Positions 9,991 to 19,961 of a stretch of DNA of 64,000 bases are shown here, piece by piece; the stretch's first letter is position 1, and the number at the start of each line of letters is the position of its first letter. The notes beneath the pieces were generated by a model that was not told where the DNA came from, searched no databases, and saw nothing but the letters and a program-made list of their open reading frames with translations. This DNA comes from Diplodia intermedia. Lineage: Eukaryota > Ascomycota > Dothideomycetes > Botryosphaeriales > Botryosphaeriaceae. The stretch is from the NCBI GenBank assembly GCA_021495925.1, contig JAKEKT010000012.1, forward strand, positions 248,001 through 312,000. Direction: 5' to 3'. The translations under genes and the position numbers were made by a program.

Positions 9991-10947
9991 ATGGCCGGAG
10001 AGCAGCCAACCCCAGAAATGACCACCTTCCAACTACCTGGCTGGAATCCGCCCGTCAACGTCCACCTCCGCCACGACGCAGTAAAAGACGGCCTGACCAA
10101 GGAGAGCGCCCTCAACTTCACCGCCTTCAAGGAATGGACCGCGCGCCTCGAGGAGAACCTGGCCGAGCAAGCGCGCTCCAGCCACACCTTCTTCGACAAC
10201 CCGTGGAAGCTCACCGAGATCCTCGTCCACTCCGTCACCTTCTTCGGCCCGCGCATCGGCTTCATGACGGTCGAGGCCAAGCTGCGCCGCAAGGACGAGC
10301 AGCGCGCGCTGAGCCGCAAGCCCGGCGGCGGCAACCACGACCAGCAGGAGCCGGCCGCGCTCGACCGGGTCGTCTTCCTGCGCGGCGGCAGCGTGGCGAT
10401 GCTGATGATCCTGCGGCCGCGCGACTCGCGCAACGAGCGGTACGTGATCATGACGGAGCAGCCGCGCATCGGGGCCGGCAGCCTCGCCTTCCTCGAGATA
10501 CCGGCGGGCATGCTGGACGACTCGCCCGAGGTGCGCGGCAAGGTGCTCGAGGAGATCAAGGAGGAGACGGGCTTCAGCATCCAGAAGGACGAGCTCATCA
10601 ACCTCACCGAGCTCGCCCTCGGCGACGCCGACGCCGCCACCCCCACCCCCGACCGCCTCCGCGACGGCCTCTACCCCAGCCCCGCCAACCTCGACGAGTT
10701 CATCCCCCTGTTCGCGTGGGAGAAGGAGCTCGATCGCCAGGAGATCGAGGACCTCAAGGGCCGCCTGACCGGCGAGCGCACCCATCAGGAGATGATCAAG
10801 CTCGTCATCTGCGACTACGAGGAGATCTGGAGGAGGGGCGCCCGCGACTCGAAGACGCTGGCTGCGTGGGCGTTGTACGAGGGGCTCAACAGGGAAGGCA
10901 CCATCGAAAGGGAGCTGTCGAGAATACGCAGGGGCTTTTCCGAGTAG
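9991..10947 (+). CDS. Nudix hydrolase, NUDT14-like ADP-sugar diphosphatase type
   Basis: Single exon, 318 aa. ATG at 9991 is chosen because the frame upstream has no ATG nearby. Family members cleave nucleoside diphosphates linked to sugars, such as ADP-ribose. The Nudix box starts at GMLDDSPEVRG and ends KVLEEIKEETGF. Relative to GX5EX7REUXEEXGU, the Arg of REUXEE is Glu and position 7 is Pro, while the metal-binding glutamates of EEIKEE are kept. SLAFLEIPAGML just before it resembles plant NUDT14-like enzymes. The N-terminal half (LPGWNPPVNVHL) fits fungal members. There is no clear targeting peptide. Enzymatic class is firm, substrate inferred. Confidence 0.8.
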   Translation: MAGEQPTPEMTTFQLPGWNPPVNVHLRHDAVKDGLTKESALNFTAFKEWTARLEENLAEQARSSHTFFDNPWKLTEILVHSVTFFGPRIGFMTVEAKLRRKDEQRALSRKPGGGNHDQQEPAALDRVVFLRGGSVAMLMILRPRDSRNERYVIMTEQPRIGAGSLAFLEIPAGMLDDSPEVRGKVLEEIKEETGFSIQKDELINLTELALGDADAATPTPDRLRDGLYPSPANLDEFIPLFAWEKELDRQEIEDLKGRLTGERTHQEMIKLVICDYEEIWRRGARDSKTLAAWALYEGLNREGTIERELSRIRRGFSE

Positions 10948-11811
10948 CGCGGCGCGGGAGACGGTTGTTTGTTCGAGGGAAAGAGGGCTGTCATGACGGA
11001 GCCACGATTGTCCATATACCCCTTTATGTTGACGAGAGAGATGGGGACTGGGAAACGGAGTCAAAAGGTTTTGGGTTCCCTTGAAATGTCACTCGGGTTG
11101 ATTTTGAATCTTCATTGCATTGGTCTCGTCTAGCACGTGAACTCTGCTTTCTTCTTTGTTTTCTCGTGCGACCCGAAATATCCTCATTCCTTGCGGGCAT
11201 GCTGAACCGGGTTGTGACACAAAGCCCGGGCTCACCCGGAGGTTCTGCGGGGTAGAAACCAGCATCAGGACCGGTCTCCAGGACTCATACTACCACGTTA
11301 TCGGAACCACATGCGGGTTTTATTGCATCGTACGACAGTCACGAGGCTGGGGAGGGGGGCTGTGTAGCGTGGCCGAGAGCACGCCGCATGGCACAACGCG
11401 GGACTCGCTCCCGGAGCCTCATCCCCCGCCGGGGAAACCAACTGGGCAATGCTTACTTGGCGACCAGTCGCATGTACGACCTTGTCAGGAAAAGGCTCAC
11501 ATTCAGGGGTTAAGTGCTTTATGTCTTTGGCGCACTTGCGCATTACCGCACACCGGATCACACGGTCAACGTGAGTCATTCCATACTTTGCGTAGATACG
11601 TGGAAAGGCCTCAGATTCCCAGAGTCGAAGAAGCGCAAAGAAATGAAATAGGAGGTGGTGGAAGATAATATGAAGAGGCAACCCTTGAATCAGCCATAAA
11701 GAAAAAGAGATGAATAGTTGGTGAGATACCAGGAAAAATAAGGAAATAAGCCTGCTTAGATAGTGGAAGGAATTGAAATGAGACGGGGACTACAATCCCA
11801 TGTATGCCTAT
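10948..11811. other. Intergenic, no gene seen
   Basis: Convergent 3' region between the Nudix gene and the zinc-finger gene. Two overlapping open frames of 127 and 170 codons on opposite strands (11156-11681) show no family features and are treated as chance. Confidence 0.6.
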
Positions 11812-13245
11812 TCAAGGACTTGTAAACCCACCAGGAGGCGTCCTACGCCGAGGGGAAAGGCGACCGTGCGCCCTTTCTTCGTGGGAATTCCTCCCGTCCG
11901 TTCGGGCAAAGAGGGAGTCGCAACCTTCGACGCGACACGGTATCTTCTCCCTGGCATCCTGAGGGCAGTGGGACTTGCGATGCCTCGTCAGGTTGCGTTG
12001 GGCGTTGTGATGATTGCCACTGAAGGTGGTGCCGCAGGCCGGACAGACTTTCGGACCGGGCGAGATTCGGTCCTTGCTGTTGTAGTTATAGTTGTGGTTG
12101 TAGTTGTTGTTGTTGTCGGTGTTGCTCTCGCTGCATTCGGGGACGAGTCTGTCCAGACATAGGCAATCCAGCATTGAACATCCGTGATCGGGACAGGTGA
12201 GAAAGTCGGGGTCAGTGTGGTCGGGTCTGCGGCTGTCTGGAGACACGGATTGATACAGGAGCGGATTGCAGAACGGAGATGTCGCGCTATGGTATCCGGA
12301 ATCACCACCACTTGACAGCGCTGGCGTTGCAGGGGTAGCTAAGCCTTGAGGAAAGCAGCGATTGGAGAAGGCTGACCCTGAGCTTTGACTGCCACTATAC
12401 GTCGATGCTGATGGAATGGAGGTGAATCGAACATGTTGTCGAGACTGTGACAGAGAGGAACGATTGGGCGATGTTATGTCGACTGTAAGAGAGACACCTC
12501 TCTTGAGCGTCGGTGGATGGCGAGGACTTGGCCGAATCATCACGCTCGAGGGACGATCGACTGGTAGAATTGGCGCAGGTATCTTCTGAAGAGCGGTCGC
12601 GGGTTGGATGACAGCAGTATCAGGTACATCCAGCTCACAAGCCGGGAAACCATAATGACCTGGCAGGGGTTGTTGGCGCGAGTCCATTTCTGGGTACAAT
12701 GGAATCCCCATGAGCTCAAGGGGTGATTGGTATAGCTCGTGGATTGCCGAGAAACCAGAAGCGTCGAGCTCCTGAGGGGGTTGCTCTGACATGCTGTGAT
12801 AGTAGTCCTTCTCCTCCATGTGGGTGTCGGCGATGGAAAGCCCAGCTATGGGTTCAGCCATGACACTCTTGTGATTGTTCGGCCGAAACAGCTTATGGAG
12901 GATTTTCGACGCTTTATTCCTTCCACAATTCTGTCTCTCGGTATTGGAACGCTGTTGCTCGAGATTGCTTTGGTGTAAACCCCCAAAAGGCGTCGAAAAA
13001 TTGTCGGCGGGTAATTCTGTGTGAAACTCTGGTATGGCTGTACGACAGTCCGTGGTGGGAGACTTGCGTTTCCGGCTGAAGCTGATCATGAAACTGCCGT
13101 TCTTGGACCAGGCAATCACTATTGGCATCCATCTGTCAGTTGACGTCATATCAGCAATGTGGCCCCGGCGAGAGATGACCTGTACCAACTTGAGCTTTGT
13201 CTGGCGGTCAAAGTGGAAGCAATGACCGTCGTTACCACCATTCAT
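11812..13245 (-). CDS. C2H2 zinc-finger protein, paralogue of 1-807
   Basis: Single exon, 477 aa from the ATG at 13245; the frame stays open to 13530 but the upstream part looks like leader sequence. The N-terminus (CFHFDRQTKLKLVQVIS, then MPIVIAWSKNG and FMISFSRKRKS) is a compact conserved-looking block. The middle is Ser/Pro-rich and includes an Asn/Tyr/His repeat (NNNNYNHNYNYN) from TTG/TAG-like triplets. The C-terminus has the same finger pair as the gene at 1-807: CPAC with 17 residues to His-X3-His, then CRVEGCDSLFARTDGR with His-X4-His. It ends in RRRTPPGGFTSP. A nuclear DNA-binding role is inferred; no target is known. Confidence 0.8.
   Translation of the reverse strand: MNGGNDGHCFHFDRQTKLKLVQVISRRGHIADMTSTDRWMPIVIAWSKNGSFMISFSRKRKSPTTDCRTAIPEFHTELPADNFSTPFGGLHQSNLEQQRSNTERQNCGRNKASKILHKLFRPNNHKSVMAEPIAGLSIADTHMEEKDYYHSMSEQPPQELDASGFSAIHELYQSPLELMGIPLYPEMDSRQQPLPGHYGFPACELDVPDTAVIQPATALQKIPAPILPVDRPSSVMIRPSPRHPPTLKRGVSLTVDITSPNRSSLSQSRQHVRFTSIPSASTYSGSQSSGSAFSNRCFPQGLATPATPALSSGGDSGYHSATSPFCNPLLYQSVSPDSRRPDHTDPDFLTCPDHGCSMLDCLCLDRLVPECSESNTDNNNNYNHNYNYNSKDRISPGPKVCPACGTTFSGNHHNAQRNLTRHRKSHCPQDAREKIPCRVEGCDSLFARTDGRNSHEERAHGRLSPRRRTPPGGFTSP
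12079..12123. repeat. Imperfect TTG/TAG triplet repeat
   Basis: On the minus strand this encodes the Asn/Tyr/His run just before the zinc fingers of the gene at 11812-13245. Confidence 0.8.
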
Positions 13246-14755
13246 GATGGTCCGAGCAGAGGATGAAGTAGTCTTGGACGAAGAGTGGAACCAAATTTGA
13301 GCTGCAAAGGAGATGGCAGTACCAGTGTGCTGAAGCTGCACAATAGCAACGAAAAGAAGGTGAGGCTTTATAGAAAGCAAAACAACACGACAGAGCCGTC
13401 GGGCTCTCCGAAGAAACGACGGACGACGAGACTGCGGGACTCCATTGCCACCTCGCCGCACCTGTTTCCTGCATACCCTGAAGCTTTGATCGAGTCCCTC
13501 GGGAGCCGGGATACTGTTGGCGATGCACAAGACGCGGATTTGCGCAACTGCGAGATATTGTTCAGCGGAATCTGCGCATGTTCCTTGTCGACGCCTGACC
13601 TACTTCGAGTCCCGAGGTTCCTCTGACACTGTACCGATTCGCTGCCAATGTACAGCGCATCAAACATCGGGACTGATCGTGCAGATGGTGGCGCACGATT
13701 TACAGGCCGTATCTCCCCTGGGCAGGAGGGCTACGTCAACCTGCGCCGGAGATGTCTTCCCAAAAGCATCAAGCCTTACGATGTTTGACTACGTATGGAA
13801 GACAGCAATGCCATGCCGCGAACTCGTATTATCAAGCGTCGTGTGAAATTCGGACAGCCGTAACGCCGCGGTTGGCATGGTTTCCTCACCGGCGTACTTT
13901 TGCGGGAGAGTTTGTGGGTTTCAGCCTTGCATTGGTGAAGTGGCAAAAAGAGGGGTGGAGGCTCGATTTGACGTCGGCGGGTCCGCGAAGTTGAGGCTCA
14001 AGAGGCCCTGCCTCGGGTCGAACGGAAGTCCATTGTGGTATCGTGAGGCACAAGAGAGGTTGTGTCAAGAGAGTGAGATGCACCTCGAAGCCTGAGCTAA
14101 ATCATCTGGAGTCCGTATCAGTCCGGAGCTTCGTCGTTGTGGGAGGGGTAGTATCGGATGCGGTACCTGGACTTCAGACGTGCGTCATCGAAGGATGTTT
14201 TGCGTGAGCCTCAATATTGAGACGACGAGCATTGCACAAAGGGGTTGTTGGGCGACCCAAAAAGCGATCGGGACTCAAGCGGCTCCCGGGAGGAGCGTCC
14301 CTTTATCAACGCAGAGCAGTGCACTCCGGGCCGTCACTTCTCAGCTAAAATGCGCAGCACGAAGACATCAGCGCGCAGCCATGTAAGCATTCCCCACTCA
14401 GCTCTGGGGGCCGACTTCTCAGCTTCCTGCAGTGGTTGCTGCGTGCGCTGCTGCTGAAAAGATGGGGGTGAGGTGGGCTTGCACTTCATTGGCCAGCCAC
14501 GCTCTCGATGTAGCACGATCGGCATCAGCCACTGACTATTGCCTATGCATGGCAGCAGGGCTCTTTCACTCTATCCCGTGACATGTCAGAGCCCCAAACG
14601 AGTGTTGATTATACAATTTTACCGCGAAACAAAGATAAAACACGCAAGCGCATATGGATGGAACTTGTTGAAAGTACCGAAATCCATGGTCCAATCTGTC
14701 TTCAAAGATTTCCTACCGCGTACCCTGATAAAGCGAGCGTTGTCTCTCAACTTCC
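13246..14755. other. 1.5 kb intergenic, no supported gene
   Basis: It holds the leader of the zinc-finger gene (open to 13530 in frame) and then ordinary sequence. Several open frames of 60-110 codons occur on both strands; none shows domain motifs or consistent coding bias. Confidence 0.55.
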
Positions 14756-15252
14756 CTACAGATCGATCTCACTGCCAGGCCGAGCGATGTCCTGACGCCA
14801 ATGGTGGGCGTTGAAAGGGTCCTTCTCATAGACGTTGACTTCGAAAAACTTGTTGTGGCTCGAGCACTTGAAGTTTTTGTACCTTTGAAAAGTGTTTAGC
14901 ATTGTGAGCATTCCGATCAGAGATCTGACGGTACTTACGCATTCAGCTTCTTGTAGTTCGCTGCAACGAGGTCCGACTCAGTGACTTCAACAAACGCTTC
15001 CTCATCTTCTTCCCCTCCGGCGGCAGCGAAGTACCGCTTGCCCTCAAGAGGACCGAAATTGACTTGCGTGACCATTTGGATAACGTGAGGATAGCCGAGG
15101 CTTGCGAGCTTGTCGCCTTGCTCTCCTGGAGACTGTGCCGCTGTCTCCCTGGGAAAAGCAGCCCACTTCATGAAGGTGGTGAACTTCCGCTCATGACTGA
15201 GGGTTCTAGGCCGGTAAGGCTGGCTGTCTGAACAGCAGAAGAGGGTAGTCAT
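14756..15252 (-). CDS. Small conserved-looking protein of unknown function
   Basis: Two exons, 14939-15252 and 14756-14882, joined by a clean GTAAGT...CAAAG intron; 146 aa. It starts MTTLFCCSDSQPYRPRTLSH. The first exon has an acidic stretch GGEEDEEAFVEVTESDL. The second has YKNFKCSSHNKFFEVNVYEK and ends IARPGSEIDL. There is no signal peptide or membrane segment, so it is probably cytosolic. I do not recognise the family. The intron restores a sensible frame and the two exons have similar composition, which argues it is real. It lies between two zinc-finger genes. Confidence 0.65.
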
Positions 15253-15908
15253 TTTGAAAAGTACAAGCTCAGTGTACTCTCGAGGTCAAGCAAGCTGGAA
15301 AAATGGGGCCCGGCTGGAAACGGAGGGCTGCAGTCACATTCTCTTGCAACAGCTCGTACTATTTATGTTTCGCCATCTCTGATAGTAAAAAAGCTCTCCT
15401 GTCCCTGGATTGTTTTCATTGGATAGCGCACAGACCTCGCATTGCTGTGAGGCCTACCCGGTGGAAATACCACCACACCCAATCACTCTCAGCACCATCT
15501 TCGATCGCTGCACCCGAGCTGCGCTATGCTCTGACTAGAAAGTGCGAAAGGGCAGAAACGCCAATAGCAATGACCTTGCTGCCGCTTGTGTTGCTTCTTC
15601 GATGTGAATGTTCCGAAAATGCTGCAAGCCAAGTCAGGTGCTTCGTCAGCTTCCTGTGAGGCCTACCCTCGTTATCCGGCCAATCATGCAGTTTGCTCCA
15701 CAACGTAAGCGAGGTCGCTTCAGCAGTTAAAAGGCAGACTCCCGGCGTCTTCATTTCAATTTCTTTTCCGTGCAGAGTCAACGCAGGCCCGTTGATCGTG
15801 TCACTCTTTCCGTTGTTCTGCCTTTTCTTTCATCCTTGGCCTTGGGTGTTTCTTGTCGGTCATCGTTGCGGTTCCTGGGTCGAGTCTCAAGATCCAGGAG
15901 TTTGACAG
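15253..15908. other. Divergent region; may hold the 5' exon of the next gene
   Basis: The zinc-finger gene that follows has no ATG in its first visible exon, so its start probably lies here. One candidate is an ATG at 15686 followed by CAACGTAAGC, but its phase does not match the acceptor at 15908. Confidence 0.5.
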
Positions 15909-16557
15909 CGACAAGTGACATCTAGAAACTTCGCTGATTCATCTGAACATCGACACCAACACGAACAAGGAATCGACCCGTTTTTTTTGGACCTGCGAAA
16001 TTTTGACCCGGATCAAACTTCCGCTGAAGCTCCAGATCCTCGCCTTCTGCAGGATCTCAACGTTGACTTCACACACCCCAAGGCATATGTTTCCGAATCA
16101 TTCGTCCCTGTTGAGCAGACTACGAATCTTTCACTACAACCACCACAACAATCATCTTCAACCACTCAAGACCTTGCTCCGCAAGTTTCGCAGCAGGCTC
16201 AGAGCTCTGATCTAATCTGCCATTGTCCTTCATGTTTCCGAACATTCGAGAAGAAAGGAGACCTCACGTACGCCCTTGATTCCTTCACTTGTTCAAGCGT
16301 GCCCAGTTGTTGACCCTCACTGCAGGCGGCACCAGAAGTCCCATACCAGACCTTTTGAATGCACAGTTAAAGACTGCCCCAGAAGGTTTCAGCTGAGAAA
16401 GGACCGAGACCGGCACATTGGACAAAGGCATCCGGAAGTGGTACCAGGCTTCAAAGGGTTTCACTGCACAGTCGCTGGATGTGAACGGACCACTGAGCCG
16501 TTTCGTCGAGAAGACAATTTTAAGCGGCACATGAGGACTCAACACCCGGGTTTCTAG
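15909..16557 (+). CDS. C2H2 zinc-finger protein with three fingers, start unresolved
   Basis: Exons 15909-16267 and 16326-16557, joined by a GTACGC...TGCAG intron that falls inside the first finger. An in-frame stop at 15903 and the absence of an in-frame ATG mean an upstream exon is missing from this model; the acceptor TTGACAG before 15909 is in phase 0. The N-terminal 90 residues are Gln/Ser/Asp-rich. Fingers: CPSC with 12 residues to His-X3-His (KKGDLTRHQKSH); CTVKDC ... HIGQRH; CTVAGC ... HMRTQH. Linkers are TRPFE and a longer VVPGFKGFH. It ends GF after the last finger. It is a putative DNA-binding regulator. The fingers have normal spacing, so this gene is not of the 17-residue type. 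Confidence 0.7.
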
Positions 16558-17265
16558 CTCGTCAAATGACATGAAGGGGTTGAAGTGAGTTTTGCCGCTT
16601 TGGAGTGTCCGTGAGATGCATTGTTTCGTGTTTGAGCATACCGACCACCACGCCAGTGTGAGTTCAGAGTGACTTTGGCTCACTCGAATGCGTGGAACCC
16701 CCTGCAGCGTGTTGTTGTGATCATGCATGTATGTATGACCAGAGCCCACCCTCACACCAGCAGGTGATCACCAACATTCTACCGTGGCCTTTTTGGGTTT
16801 AGTGGGCAGGAAACCATGTGTAGCCTACCAAAACCCTTGCTTACTGAAAGGTTCCCCGTTAGCGAAGAAGAGGTTGGCTTGCATCGGGGCACAGTCGCGA
16901 TCCGCGGAGAAGCACACTATTACATATATAGAGCACCTTACGTAGAATTGGTCATATTGGAAGCAGGGGCGGAGCTGGCCGAAACCGGCACAGATGTCCC
17001 GCATCCCCCCACTTCGGGTAGCGCGCACTATTCCCGGTGGTTGAAGTGATTGGCCAATTAAATAGCCGGCTCCCGCAGGGCGGCGGGGTAGTCTCACGTC
17101 AACCATCAACACTACACTTTGTACCCCATGGCCTTGGTACATCAATCCTCCCATCCCGCGTACGGAGCTACTAATACCCTCCGAAATCCGGAAATTGAAA
17201 ACAATGCCATATCCCAGCGACGCTGAACCTCGATATTGGCATATCCTGAGCCTGTGCACCTTCCC
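16558..17265. other. Intergenic, MFS gene promoter region
   Basis: 708 bp without a supported gene. An AT-rich acatatatag at about 16922-16931 could be a TATA-like element but is 335 bp from the MFS start. Confidence 0.5.
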
Positions 17266-18675
17266 ATGTCAGAACGAGACGTTGAAGCGACCACGCTACC
17301 GCAGGGGTCCTTGAGCAGCGAATACAAGCAAGACCGGGACGTCGTCATAAACCCAACCCCCAGCAATGTTCCCTCAACCGCCCCGCCGCCTCCTGCGCCC
17401 GACGGCGGCTTCAAAGCATGGTCACAAGTCGCAGTCGCGCACTTGGTCATCTTCAATTGCTGGGTAAGCATCTCCCAGCAGATCCTCCGCGAAAAGAACA
17501 CGTCCCGCAGCTCACACGCACGATCCCAGGGCTACATCTCCTCCTTCGGGCTCTTCCAGTCCTACTACACCGCCACCTTCGACGTCGCGCCCTCGGCCAT
17601 AAGCTGGATCGGCTCCGTCCAGATCCTGCTCATCTACCTCGTCGGCACCTTCTCCGGGCGCGCGCTGGACGCGGGCCACTTCCGCGCCGTGACGGGCGCC
17701 GGCTTCGCGCTGCAGGTCGCCGGCGCCTTCGCCACGGCCGCGTCGACGCGGTACTGGCACCTCTTCCTCGCGCAGGGCGTGTGCAAGGGGCTCGGCGACG
17801 GGCTCGTCTTCTGCCCCGCCGTCGCCCTCGTCGCCACCTACTTCGCCGCGCGCCGCAGCCTGGCCATCGGCGTCATGGCCGCCGGCGGCGCCACCGGCGG
17901 CGTCGCCTTCCCGCTCGTCGCCCGCCAGCTGCTGCCCCGCCTCGGCTTCGGCTGGACGGTGCGCGTCATGGCCTTCGTCGTGCTCTTCAACGCGTGCGTC
18001 TTCTGCGCCGTCGCGCGCGTCCGCGTGCTGAACAGGAAGGAGGGCGACCGACGACGACGACGCCGACCCTTCGTCGAGTGGGCGGCGTTCGCGGAGCCCG
18101 CCTACTCGCTCTTCTGCGCCGCCATGTTCCTGAACCTGTGGGCCGTCTTCTTCGCCTACTTCTACGTCGGCTCGTACGCGCGCGACGTGCTGGGCGCGTC
18201 GGACGCGACGGCGCTGACGCTGCTGCTCGTCATGAACGCCGTCGGCGTGCCCGCGCGGCTGGGCTGCGGCGCCGTCGCGGACCGGCTGGGCCCGGTCAAC
18301 ACGCTCGTGCCGGCCGTCTTCTGCGCCGGCGTGCTGTTCTTCTGCTGGATCGCCGTCGGCTCGCTGGGTGGGCTGTACGCGTTCTGCGTCGTGTACGGCT
18401 TCTTCGGCGGCGGCATCCAGAGCCTGTTCCCGGCCGCCTGCGCGAGCCTGACGACCGACATGGAGAAGATGGGCGTGAGGACGGGCATGTGCTTCTCGGT
18501 CGTGTCGCTGGCCTGCTTGACCGGCCCGCCGATTGCGGGCGCGTTGATACAGAGGCGCGACGGCGGGTATTTGTACGCGCAGCTGTTCGCCGGGGCGGCG
18601 TTGATGGGCGGTACGTTGACGCTGATGGCGGCGAAGGCGGCGAGGAATGGGTGGGATTGGAAGAAGAGGATGTGA
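17266..18675 (+). CDS. MFS transporter, monocarboxylate (MCT) type
   Basis: Exons 17266-17463 and 17530-18675 give 447 aa. The 66-nt intron (GTAAGC...CCCAG) is a multiple of three with no stop, so the frame also reads through it; splicing joins FNCW to GYISSFGLFQ, the normal family sequence. The N-terminal 45 residues are hydrophilic, then PDGGFKAW, the MCT signature, precedes the first helix. About twelve hydrophobic segments follow. Arg-rich RKEGDRRRRRR lies in the central cytosolic loop. GDGLVFCPA and GGATGGVAFP match the helix 4-5 region. It probably moves monocarboxylates or related acids across the plasma membrane; the substrate is not deducible. No metabolic gene lies beside it. Confidence 0.85.
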   Translation: MSERDVEATTLPQGSLSSEYKQDRDVVINPTPSNVPSTAPPPPAPDGGFKAWSQVAVAHLVIFNCWVSISQQILREKNTSRSSHARSQGYISSFGLFQSYYTATFDVAPSAISWIGSVQILLIYLVGTFSGRALDAGHFRAVTGAGFALQVAGAFATAASTRYWHLFLAQGVCKGLGDGLVFCPAVALVATYFAARRSLAIGVMAAGGATGGVAFPLVARQLLPRLGFGWTVRVMAFVVLFNACVFCAVARVRVLNRKEGDRRRRRRPFVEWAAFAEPAYSLFCAAMFLNLWAVFFAYFYVGSYARDVLGASDATALTLLLVMNAVGVPARLGCGAVADRLGPVNTLVPAVFCAGVLFFCWIAVGSLGGLYAFCVVYGFFGGGIQSLFPAACASLTTDMEKMGVRTGMCFSVVSLACLTGPPIAGALIQRRDGGYLYAQLFAGAALMGGTLTLMAAKAARNGWDWKKRM

Positions 18676-18804
18676 TGTGGAGCCGTGGTATACTCCGGTT
18701 ATTGAGGATCGGAGGAACAGATCCGTGTAAGAGTGATCAAGTATTGAAGAGGTCCGCGATGGAAAGAAAAGACGAACACAGAACTGTCGATTTTGAGAAT
18801 CCTT

Positions 18805-19479
18805 GATTTCCATCAGGCCGGAATATGGAGCCTCTATCTCCCCGAACCCATCCTCACGCAGTTGGGTGCGTGCTTCGCAAACCTCCGGAGAGCGAACTTG
18901 GCCATGTCTTTTGGCAAAGACCGGTACGATTAGGCGGATCCCAGCATCGCTCCAGCCGGGTTCACGACAAGCAGGAGCCTTCGGTACCTGTATCTCGGAT
19001 GGAGTCACTCCAGCTTGCCACGTCCGGCGGCAACGCCTCCTCCGCGGATTCCTTCGATAGAGTTCTCCGCGCCTTGCCGAACTCCTTGATTTCCCTCCAC
19101 CTATTCAACGCTCTCCTGACCGCTCCAGTCCTCTGCCAAGTTCTGGATGCTCACCGTCACTGGCTTGTCGAATTCGGCCTATGCCGCTATGACCTCACAG
19201 ATGAGAGCTGGATCCCGGTCTTCCGCATTCTCGACATCTACCTGCCGCAGCTGCGGTGCGTCTCCCCCCAGCAGCTCTGGGAGCTGCACCCACGGTTCAG
19301 CAACAAGCTCGTCGTCTGTCTGCGGACGGCTGCCACGGCGCTACCCGGCATCTTCGGACTTCGACCAACACCTCGACTACATCAGCCGCGACTGGCTGCA
19401 GGGACTGGGGCAGACTTGGTCTTCCCCCATGTTCTTCACGTATAAGCCACCGATTCAGTCGAACGACGAAGGCCAGTAG
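18805..19479 (+). pseudogene. Decayed LRR/F-box-like gene fragment
   Basis: LRR-like text is spread over all three plus frames. One frame gives LYLPEPILTQLGACFANLRR up to a TAG at about 18931 and then SLRYLYLGW. A second carries MESLQLATSGG, then RVLRALPNSLISLHLF, DAHRHWLVEFGL and LPQLRCVSPQQLWELHPRF. The third resumes with SSDFDQHLDYISRDWLQGLG to a stop at 19479. No GT-AG pair with sensible consensus links them. I read this as a remnant of a leucine-rich, F-box-associated type protein with at least two shifts and one stop. A short real gene inside it cannot be excluded. Confidence 0.55.
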
Positions 19480-19961
19480 CCTATATATATCCCACATGGC
19501 TGTGAATCTCCCACGTTGAACCGCTCCCTGCTCAACAGTCAGCAGGACGCATGGATCCCGATCCTTACCCCAATTCGTGTATGGAGACACAATGTGGCAG
19601 TCATGTTGCAGGAAAATTATGCATTCAACCCTTGCCAACCAGGTGTTAGTGGACGGATTCGTGTTGGTCGGCGGATAAGGCAACGGGGTTTTTGGCTGCC
19701 TCGCCAGCCTTGGACACTTGTGAAACACGCCCAAAAGCCACAGCTGAACATATGCGTCCCAGGAAAAGCAACATAATATCATGGCCAAGCCTCAAAACAG
19801 CCTCGAGCCTTGTTCTTTCTGCAAACCTGCTCGCAGTAGCCTGCATACGCAAAGCTGGAGCGCTCCAGCCAGCCCATAAAACAAAGCCGTGGAACAGTGT
19901 TCAGAGTTTTTTAGGACTCTTGCGTCCCCCGCAGCTGCATGTTTCCATCAAGTCACGAGAC
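19480..19961. other. Intergenic before Kelch-type gene
   Basis: 482 bp, no gene supported. Confidence 0.55.

Noticed and set aside
10033..11064. Minus-strand 343-codon frame opposite the Nudix gene
   Set aside because: Shadow of high GC3 coding; no domain text, while the plus strand has a Nudix box.
17418..18806. Plus-strand 462-codon frame overlapping the MFS gene
   Set aside because: Arg/Leu-rich shadow frame; the MFS frame has helices and the PDGGFKAW signature.
17512..19008. Minus-strand frame of 498 codons opposite the MFS transporter
   Set aside because: Composition (Glu/Gly/Ala/Arg) is the mirror of GC-rich third positions of the MFS gene.
18825..19445. A 206-codon frame taken as an intact gene
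   Set aside because: Related LRR-like text continues in other frames on both sides, so a decayed fragment explains it better.
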